Positions 55,860 to 64,000 of a DNA stretch of 64,000 bases are shown here, in pieces; positions within the stretch are counted from its first letter, which is position 1, and each line of letters starts with the position of its first letter. A program made the translations under genes and the position numbers. The stretch is taken from the NCBI RefSeq assembly GCF_010389155.1, contig NC_057769.1, positions 29,698,735 to 29,762,734 of the forward strand, read 5' to 3'. The DNA comes from Erigeron canadensis (lineage: Eukaryota; Streptophyta; Magnoliopsida; Asterales; Asteraceae). Below the pieces are notes generated by a model. That model was not told where the DNA came from. It worked only from the letters and a program-made list of their open reading frames with translations, and did no database searches.

Positions 55860-57465
55860 ATACGAAATATGTATCTATCTGTATTAGCTGCTTCTTTTTC
55901 TTTTTTTTTAATTGTCAACAAATTAGGGGGGGCGGGGGATGAAATCTTATTATTATTTTTATTTTATTGTTTATTATTGAAGAGGATGAAAAGGGGGTGA
56001 TTTGGAAATGGGTGTTGGTGTTTTGTTGACAATAATGAAATGATATGATGATGGCGGCGAGTAACAAGAAGAGAGGCCAGGATTTTAGAAATGGATTGAG
56101 AGTCGGATCCGGATCCGGACCGCTTGTGCGGACAATTTAAGACTTAAAAATCGGGTGGAACTATATATTTTACATTGGTATCCAATTATTTTTGTGCAAT
56201 CCACATCTACTAATTCTATAGTAGAGAATTGCTAAAGATACAAACAACTTATAAACAAAATTTTATAAATTGAGATGTAACCAATGAAAGAGAAGGATGA
56301 AAGAAAATAAAACTTGATATCTAATTGGTCCATCTAAGTTTTTTTTTTTAAAAAAAAGTGAGTTTCGATTCAGATGTGTTAGAGACAATTTTAACCAGAG
56401 ATTTTTTGGACCTCCAACCCCTCCTCATAGAAAATAAGTTAACATTAATAATTCATATAATAATTAAAATAAGTTAATTCATATAAAATATTTGTTTGTT
56501 GTAACAACATTAATATATATACGTAGCCAAGTAAAAAATAAATAGACGCACACACTCTGAAAGTCCCTTAGCCACCGGATTTACGAGATTAGATAACTAG
56601 TGTTTGAGTGCGAAAAATCTCGAATACTAGCAATCAACAATACAATAAACACGAACAATATATGATGAAAAATATATGAATGGGATAATCGGAGCCTTGT
56701 ATTACTTCAATAATAACGATTACAAGTAAGACACGAGCTCTCACAACTAGAGAAAACGAGAACAAAAAGCTAGAGAGATTCACCTTAAACATAAGGTCTA
56801 ATCTCCTATTTATACTAATTATTTCGGCCAAAGTCTAACTAGACCACCTTAGGTCTACCTAGACCACCCTAGGTCTACCTAGACCAACCTAGACCATTGG
56901 TCAATTTCACCGTTTGACTTGGTCGTTTTTGACCTATTACATACAAAACATATCGTTTTAATAATTATATATACAAATGACTCAAGATAGACTTCTATAA
57001 CGATGTTGTTATCCGGAAACGCACCAACACACTTACTCACTTACGTACGCAGAGATGTCTTCTACTAATCAATAAACCCTAATTTTCAATTCCGTTCAGG
57101 CATTCTTTTAGCAGCAGTAGATGTTCTTCCTCGAATCTCACTGAAACCTAAGTTTAGATTTCCTTCCTTTAGGTATTCCTTAGCTTTATCTTTTATTTGA
57201 TTTAGTTATAACCTCATTAATCCAATATGGGTGTCTACTTTAATTCGAAACATTCTACCTCTTCTAGGAGTAGGATAACAAACCTAATACCGCTACTTTT
57301 CTACTCATTGCCGAAGTCAATTTTGAAATTGTTGAGCCCGTCCTTAATTGCAAAAAAAAAGAAAAGGAAACACTTATGAAGTTAGCAATAAACAAAAAAA
57401 AGAAACAGTATTTGCACCCACATTCCTATGTCTATTCCCCTTTTGTATCTCCAAAAAACATATAA
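55860..57465. other. Upstream of APRL and intergenic; no gene
   Basis: The first 300 bases are the probable APRL promoter. The interval 56560-56960 has features of an LTR-like fragment, including a tandem array (56829-56895). No coding region is recognised. Confidence 0.4.
56829..56895. repeat. Short tandem array of about 20-bp units
   Basis: ACCTTAGGTCTACCTAGACC is followed by ACCCTAGGTCTACCTAGACC and a partial third copy AACCTAGACC. Each unit is itself partly palindromic (GGTCTACCTAGACC). Confidence 0.85.
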
Positions 57466-57828
57466 AGTCGTGTTTCGGAGATAGAGGTTTCAAGCTCTTA
57501 TTTACCCGAGGTTCTGAAGCATATTCATAGGTTGAATATTTATGTGTCTAAGCTTTCGGTACTTGATGTGACAAAGATTGATAAACTTGTACTTGAGTTT
57601 TTTATATTTTCAACTGAATTCACTGAAGTGGCAAAAACATATAAGCAGAACCTGAGTCTCGTTAAGGAAGCCATGTCCACAATAACTAATAACATAGCGG
57701 TGGGAACAATTGGTTCCGAGATTTCCCTAGGTGGCACTAATAGGAGTATTGAGAAGTTTTATGAAAGCAATCTATCTCCTAAAGATAAGTTTACTGAAAC
57801 ATGTGAGAATTCATCCCACATGTTTTGA
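57466..57828 (+). pseudogene. Orphan coding-like segment
   Basis: An open frame of 120 codons without a clear ATG includes SSYLPEVLKHIHRLNIYVSK and KTYKQNLSLVKEAMSTITNN and ends with HMF before TGA. The helical, balanced composition suggests former coding sequence, possibly transposon-derived. Flanking exons or a start could not be found, and the family is not recognised. Confidence 0.35.
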
Positions 57829-58155
57829 GGTGTTGTAAAAGCGGGATGACTAAAACTTTTAACCTGAGTATTGTTCAAATATTTCGTTGACACAATATTA
57901 CATATTTTAAAATTATGTTCCTAATGACTATTTACATGCCTACCTTTTCATTACAAAAGTTTATTTACTTCAATTTGATAAATTTCCGTTTTACGGGTTC
58001 GCTAGCGTTGATCGGTCACAGTGGCGGGTGTTCCACTACGTGCGTGAGTGAGTTTATATTTTTTTGGTTGTCAAAATAAGCTTAAACAAGAATGTAGCTA
58101 GAAGCATGTTGCTTCTAAATATTCCCCTCACAATCTCCCTTCTGTTTTTCACGTG

Positions 58156-59145
58156 TAAGGCTGACATAACATATCGCACGAAACCTGTTAAGACACGAAC
58201 ATGTTAAGATCAAGCACAAACACGACCTGTTAACAATTTGTGTCATTTTATCAAGACACGAACACGACACGAAAATTAACAGATTACCTATTTAAGGAAC
58301 ATGTTTAGAGCCTGTTAAGATACATCTCATATTGGTTGATAACAACAACACATCTTTTTCATTCTTTCAATTTTAGAGCATCATAAACCAAAAGTCTTAT
58401 GAATTAGTAACATATGAAACTAGATAGATATAAAATTATGTCAATCAATATTATGGCTTTGCTTTATGCGAATGTAGTAACAATTCATTACAAACAATTA
58501 CCCAAAAAAAAGCCCAACATCAAAGAAACAAAATCACTATCAAACCAAGTTAAGTCATGAGCGCTTGGATAACAAAAAATAAATTTTAATCTATTGTAGC
58601 AGTACATTCGGAAAACACAATCGTTTGCCGTTTGGATGACATGAGCACAAACATCTCGCCGTCATGGTAGATCTGGCCGGAATCTGATCTGCATAGTTAC
58701 CATGTCCGAAATCTAATGTGAGAAAGATCGGAAAATCTTGCCGTGAAACATTTTCCATCTTGGTAAATCTGGCCATGAAAGTCTTAGACTCGTAGTTATA
58801 AATGTGATTGGAAATCTGATATGAAAAGTTGTAGTCATAAATATGTGGTATAATTTGGCCGTGAAAGTCATAGATTTATGAATTACATTTTTTATTAAGA
58901 TGATATATGAAATAAGACGAAGATGAAAGGAAAGAGTGAAGATGGGGATGAGTGGGTGACGGCTGAGAAATGAATTAAGTTTAGGTTTCACTTTTTACTA
59001 GTGTATATATATATAACCTTAATAGATCTTAACAGATCCGGATCCTGTTAAGACACGAAACCTGTTAAGGTCAAACACAAAACCTGTTAAGAATAGGTCG
59101 TGTCGTGTCGTGGTAATAAGTTTCGTGTCAAAATTGCTAGCCTTA
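58156..59145. mobile_element. 990-bp hAT-like element
   Basis: Inverted ends TAAGGCTGACATAAC and, inward from the right, TAAGGCTAGCAATTTTGAC, with a perfect 8-bp duplication TTCACGTG (58148-58155 and 59146-59153). Subterminal regions are dense in CACGAAAC, CCTGTTAAG and CACGACAC motifs, likely transposase-binding repeats. Frames inside show no transposase. Confidence 0.85.
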
Positions 59146-59345
59146 TTCACGTGTGTGAATATAAATCTCCCCCATCCCTCAAAATCTTGGTAGCAGTATG
59201 CATACTTGTAAATGCTAAAGATTAGAAAATGTATTTAACAACCTAATTACAGTATTTAACTCGCATAATAAAACGAATACATTAAACCGCATAAACCCAC
59301 CGCCGATTCCACCACCCGGAAAAACCTCTGACCGTCGCCAACACA

Positions 59346-62300
59346 ATGAAAGCCATCGCCGTATCATCAGCAGCAAAAGCTAAACATTATATTTCCAAAA
59401 CACTTGTTTCTCACTCTTGTTCATTTCGTAACTACTCTCTTCTTATAACCACACACCTTAACAACAAATCATCTGAGCCCTCCATTTACTCATCATCCAA
59501 TCCCATCCGTCCGTCCCGCCACCTTCTCTCCGCCCCATGGTCCGCCAATCAGATCCGATTCGCCAAAGCTCGGGGCTCCGATGTTAGTTCTCCTTTTTTT
59601 CTTTCTTTATTAAATGCAAAATCATTTTATTCTTCCAATATTTGTTACTATACTATAGATATAGATTTTAGTCCCATATATACACCGTCTTTAAGTTAGA
59701 ATAGAGACTTTTAAGATATTTAGAATTATTTTGTATGTGTAGCGATTATTTTAGACATGCATTTAGATGATTTAATTTTAAAACTTGATATTAAGATTTT
59801 AGGCCAACCATCTTTTTTATTAACGAGAGTAAGTACCCGCGTGTTGCGGCGGTGAGACGGTGGGGGTGATAGGTCATAAAGTGTGATAGTTCTTAGAGTG
59901 TGATAGCCAAATGCCATAGCCGTACGGGTTCCCACCTCGGATTTAAAAATTCGTTGAAAGTATATCGAATGACATCTCTAATGAAAGAGCATGGAATTTT
60001 AAGAACACCCATACATTTTTTATAATTTATCGATATATGGTTTTTGAGATAAAAGATTTTGAATTAATTAGATGAATAAAATGAATTATGGAGGAGAGAG
60101 AAAAAAAATGAGTGGTTGATATTTGAGGAGAGAGAAGAAGATGAGTAGTTGAGATTTAAGGGTATTATAAATATATTAGCTGATGATGTTTAAATTAATG
60201 AATAAAAAAGAAAGGTATTTTAGGTACTTCAAATCATGAATTGAGATTTTCAAAAAGGGCAAAATGTTTTATAAGATAGTATAGATAGAAGGATAGATAG
60301 TATAGAAGTATAGATATAGATATAGATATTAAGATGAAACTCTAATTAATAATATGAAAGCATTTAAGAAGTGATTTAGGGTTTTATCGTTGACTGAGAA
60401 GATGGCTAAAAAACTGTTATTAGTTCTTTCGGAGTTGAATGAGGCAACGAGCAACAAGTCTAGTTCGTATGAATATTATTAGTTATGAGCTATTGCTAGG
60501 TCCCGCTATGAATCCATTTATCGAGCCTCAGCTCGTAAAGAAATTCGAAGTTATTATACGCTGCGCTTGAACGCAGTTACGAGTTTATTCAAGCTTGAAC
60601 CTAATAATTTATAAATGAGCTGAGCCCATATGATTTTGCTGCTTGACTTGGACTGTTAACATTGGTAGTTATGGTAAAAAGCACCTTCGTGTAAAAAGTA
60701 TAACAAGAATAAGATATCATTGTTATCAGGGTTCATTATTATTGGAAGTTTGGGGATTATTTATATAATACAAATAAAATCATGTTAATGATATTAGTGT
60801 AAGAGTATGTATTACTATTTGGAGAAAATTATATGGTAAGGTAAGTTTTGGCTAGTATTATTAAGTTGAATGTAAGTCATATCAACTATCAAGATAACAT
60901 ATAACAATGTATAGGTAATAAGAGAGTATAAATTACTAGAAGCAAACTAGTAAAAAATTCAAACCCCAATGAAAGATAGCTATAACTGTCATACTAAAAC
61001 GTTAGCTATAAGTTGAATATCCAAAGACAATGAAAAGAAAAAAAAATATAAAGCTGAAAGGTATAACAACGGTATTGATGTACTTTTTCTTTTGGAACAA
61101 TGATGCACCAATATGTTTAGTGCATCAACACATGGCACATTGGTGTCTCGGTGTTGCAAATATTGTGCATCAATGATTTCTTTACACTTTTTTACATTAA
61201 ATGATTACTTTCATTTTGAGTTTGACCATAAATGTATAGACACAACTACTTTTAAGTTATGTAAGTTTATGAGATTTTGGAATTTGGTACTATGTTATAT
61301 TGATAGACTTAGTTTTCCATATGAATATATGAGTAGTTTCAAAATACTTTCATTATGCAACTTCTTATAATGGAGTGGAATGAATTCCTGCATTACTAGT
61401 TTAACTAGCAATAAGCTGGGATGTTTTAAAAACGGATGTTTTTTCATATGGTTGCTGGCTCTTTTCATAGGTCATTTTAATGATGGATTGTGTTGTAATC
61501 AGGGAATAATGATTTCATGTAGGTGAGACCAGGAAATGTTATTGAAAGGAAAGGTTTGTCTTTTTATTATAATTTTACTTCTACAAATGTCAACGAAGAT
61601 CCGCATATACATTCACTGAACTGCTTCTACCTTTTTTGGTTTCATCTGCTACAGGAAAAGTTTATCAGGTAATTCTTTTTACCAATGTTTATCATGTGGT
61701 CAGGTTTGCAGTAAATCTTTTTGTGTATGTGTTGAGATTGTCCATTACTGATTCACCTATGTGACTCTATGATATAGGTGGTGAAAGCACAACACTCGAC
61801 TCAAGGAAGAGGAGGTGCTATTATACAGGTTAGAGCTCCCTAACTTTTTTATGTGTTGCTCTGCTTTACTGTACATGTTGCAAGAATGCAATTTCTTAGT
61901 TTTTACCATTTATCTACCCTTCAGACCGGATGAATCACTGCTTAGTCATACTAAGAACGAACACCTTATCAATCCTCGTATCGTTATTGTTGGTGATATA
62001 AAGAAACTGGTCTATATGCTTTCAAGGGTTATATAAGAGGACTTAGTCATTTAGTTCACTTTATAACTCATTTTCAGAGTCTAATGACCTAACATTATTG
62101 CTATTACAGACAATTATCTGCATCTGCACATACCTTGATCCCCTTTTTGCTGTTTTTTTTTAATGGAACAGGTTGAGCTTCGTGATGTCGACAGCGGAAA
62201 CAAAGTGAATGAAAGGTTTCGCACAGATGAGACAGTGGAAAGTATGCATTTTAATTTTTAACTTTCTGGTATAATTTAACGATGAAATTCTTTTTACAGA

Positions 62301-63934
62301 GTTTTCTGATCTATTATGCAGAGATATTTGTTGAAGCGAAATCTTTCACGTACTTGTACACTGATGAAGAATCTGATAGTGTTGTGTTAATGGAGTAAGC
62401 CTGTTTTCATCATTTCCCACATCTTGCTCTAAAGAGCCTATTAGACTTAATTTAATGGTGGCTATTTCAAACATATAGAGATGAGGCAATTTAGTTTGTG
62501 TCTATATCTCCAACAGGTCACGAAATTTCCATGGTGTGTTTTTAGTGTATAAAACCTGTTAATCATTCTATTCGAAAAGTTAGATTATTTAAAAAAAGGG
62601 TAAATCGAAAGAACACGTTAGATATTTATTGACTTAATATAATAAACAAACTGATTATCTATAATTATATAAAATAAATTTAGCAACCTAATTTTCTATA
62701 AAGTTGTTTTAGACAAAGTTGTTTAGGGTCAACCCCAGCTTAACCGACTTTACCAAAATCACCCATTTGAGAATGCATATTGACCTGTTTTACCCGATCT
62801 ACCTGCCCTGGCCATATCGTCAGCATAAGTTGTTTTAACACCATGTTTCCTATCTTCTTGTTTCTGTTAGGCCTAATACTTTCGTACAGTTGGACGTACC
62901 CAAACACCTATTTGGCGACTCTGTTGCATATTTAAAAGGTGATGAACTAACTTTGTGGATATATCATGCAAAATGCAGGCTTATGATGTATTTCTGAAAT
63001 GATAATGAACATATAATTTATATGTTTACTAACATGTTTTGTGATAAACAGACGATATCACCGTCTCTGTGGAACTTTATAATGATAGGCCTATGTCAGC
63101 ATCTGTACCTAAACGAGTGACATGTACTGTGGTGGAAGCACAAGTTCCAATGAAGGGCATGGGAGCTACTCCTCAGTATGTTTCTTCATCCTGTTTCACA
63201 GTAATGTTGAAATTGTTATGATTTTGGATAGAGAAAAAGTCCTATAAAGTTTTCTATATTTACCCTTTTACTTGTATAAAACTTAATTACATGCTAACTT
63301 TTATATTATAATTGACCGTATCTTCGATACTTGCCACAGTAACAAGAGGGTGTTACTGGACAATGGCCTCAGAGTAGAGGTAAGTTCATACATACTGACA
63401 TTGGTATACATATGATCCTTTTGGATTAGTTTTGATTTTGGATGTTGTGCATCGTTCCTAGGTGCCGCCTCATGTTCTAACAGGTGATAAGATACTTATT
63501 GATACCACCGACAGCTCATACATAAGCAGGTATGCTTGTGTCCAACCACGTCTGCAGAATTTATATTACTCTACTTCTGTATTATTAGGTATTTTATTAT
63601 AGGGCTACTGGATGAAATTGAGTAATTTAAATCAGATTAAGTTACGAAATAATTTTTTTGTGTGCCAACTCAATCTAAGCTATATATGTTTTAAACATAA
63701 ACCATGTAGAGAAACATCAGATAAGCATTTTTTTGCGTGTCGTGTAGTCTAGAAGTGTTTAGGTCATTTGTCATTCTTAAGAAGAATATAAAATCCATTC
63801 CGAAGGCTCTCTTATTTATTTAATTATTTACTCCTTTTTTGTAGTAATTATATGTAACAACGTATTTTGTGGCTCACAATAGCCCATGTATTGATCACTA
63901 ACTTTATTTTCCATGTTTTCCTATTAGAGCTTGA
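59346..63934 (+). CDS. EFP: Elongation factor P family protein, predicted organellar, eleven exons
   Basis: The 260-residue protein should help ribosomes form difficult peptide bonds. Exons are 59346-59582, 61523-61553, 61655-61668, 61778-61828, 62172-62241, 62322-62394, 62871-62938, 63052-63175, 63340-63379, 63462-63529 and 63928-63934; every junction keeps frame. Residues 1-75 are Ser/Arg/Lys-rich and poor in acidic residues, a likely mitochondrial transit peptide. The KOW-like domain (VRPGNVIERKGKVYQVVKAQ) has the modified-loop position as QGRGG, with Arg105 in place of the lysine found in E. coli EF-P. The OB domain contains DDITVSVELYNDRP and VVEAQVPMKGMGATP, and the C-terminal domain has EVPPHVLTGDKILIDTTDSS then YISRA. 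Exon 3 is only 14 bases. The large first intron hosts a Helitron-like insertion. Confidence 0.94.
59824..60285 (-). mobile_element. Helitron-like element, family B copy 2, in EF-P intron 1
   Basis: On the minus strand it starts TCTATACTATCTTATAAAACA and ends with a hairpin (CCGCAACACGCGG) then TACTTACTCTCG before T. It aligns over its length with the element at 40517-41016. Only the last bases (CTCG rather than CTAG) depart from the Helitron rule. Confidence 0.6.
60480..60660. repeat. Remnant of an AGCTCG-type MITE in EF-P intron 1
   Basis: GAGCCTCAGCTCGTAAAG, TACGAGTTTATTCAAGCTTG and ATGAGCTGAGCCC resemble the subterminal motifs of the remnant at 47190-47480. Ends are not defined. Confidence 0.3.
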
Positions 63935-64000
63935 GCTCATTCTTCATGGCTCCATCATCGTTCCTGCAAATGCAATGTTCGCGGGAGATGTTTGATATAT
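63935..64000 (+). other. Start of the EF-P gene 3' UTR
   Basis: Sequence immediately after the stop codon, running to the window end. Confidence 0.6.

Noticed and set aside
1..64000. CRISPR arrays, bacterial operons, riboswitches or tRNA genes
   Set aside because: The window is plant nuclear DNA; no regular spaced repeats or full tRNA cloverleaf were seen. tRNA-like boxes are all in SINE-like contexts.

Overview
The window looks like nuclear DNA from a dicot plant. It is AT-rich, the genes are small and well separated, GT-AG introns interrupt most of them, and the space between is packed with small DNA transposons. The protein set is plant-typical: cytosolic pyruvate kinase, a Pumilio RNA-binding protein, a DUF1639 protein, an APR-like thioredoxin protein, an organellar EF-P-type factor and a broken phloem-protein-2 gene. 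The repeat style fits an asterid such as a member of the daisy family, but that is inference.

Genes in order: an intronless RING-H2 E3 ligase (2280-3398 +); a three-exon cytosolic pyruvate kinase (7712-4080 -); a two-helix membrane protein of unknown role (14057-13326 -); a five-exon Pumilio protein with eight PUF repeats (22222-24782 +); a three-exon 147-residue protein of unknown role (27368-25668 -); a 113-residue acidic protein (30473-30814 +); a decayed PP2 gene (34140-33647 -); a three-exon DUF1639 protein (36661-35497 -); a decayed unknown gene (39338-38889 -); a four-exon APR-like protein (55765-51920 -); and an eleven-exon EF-P-family gene predicted to be organellar (59346-63934 +, complete to its stop). 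I rebuilt all exon junctions by hand from splice sites and reading frame. These genes share no evident pathway; the window is an ordinary gene-plus-transposon landscape.

The accessory content is rich. Several elements can be delimited to the base by target-site duplications: hAT-like MITEs (1005-1266, 7111-7257, 38379-38799, 41855-42481, 46335-46517, 58156-59145), a Mutator-like element with 9-bp duplications (44732-46307), a Tourist-like MITE nested inside one arm of a 1.7-kb inverted repeat (42880-43297 within 42541-44281), several short Helitron-like elements (16640-16969, 18998-19551, 40517-41016, 59824-60285), a foldback element sitting in a TA microsatellite (19570-20054), and tRNA-derived SINE-like copies.

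The most unusual item is a complete 3.3-kb LTR retroelement (47981-51312). It has only 194-bp LTRs, a perfect 5-bp target duplication, an initiator-Met-type primer site and about 2.8 kb of broken coding sequence in which I recognise no protease, reverse transcriptase or integrase.
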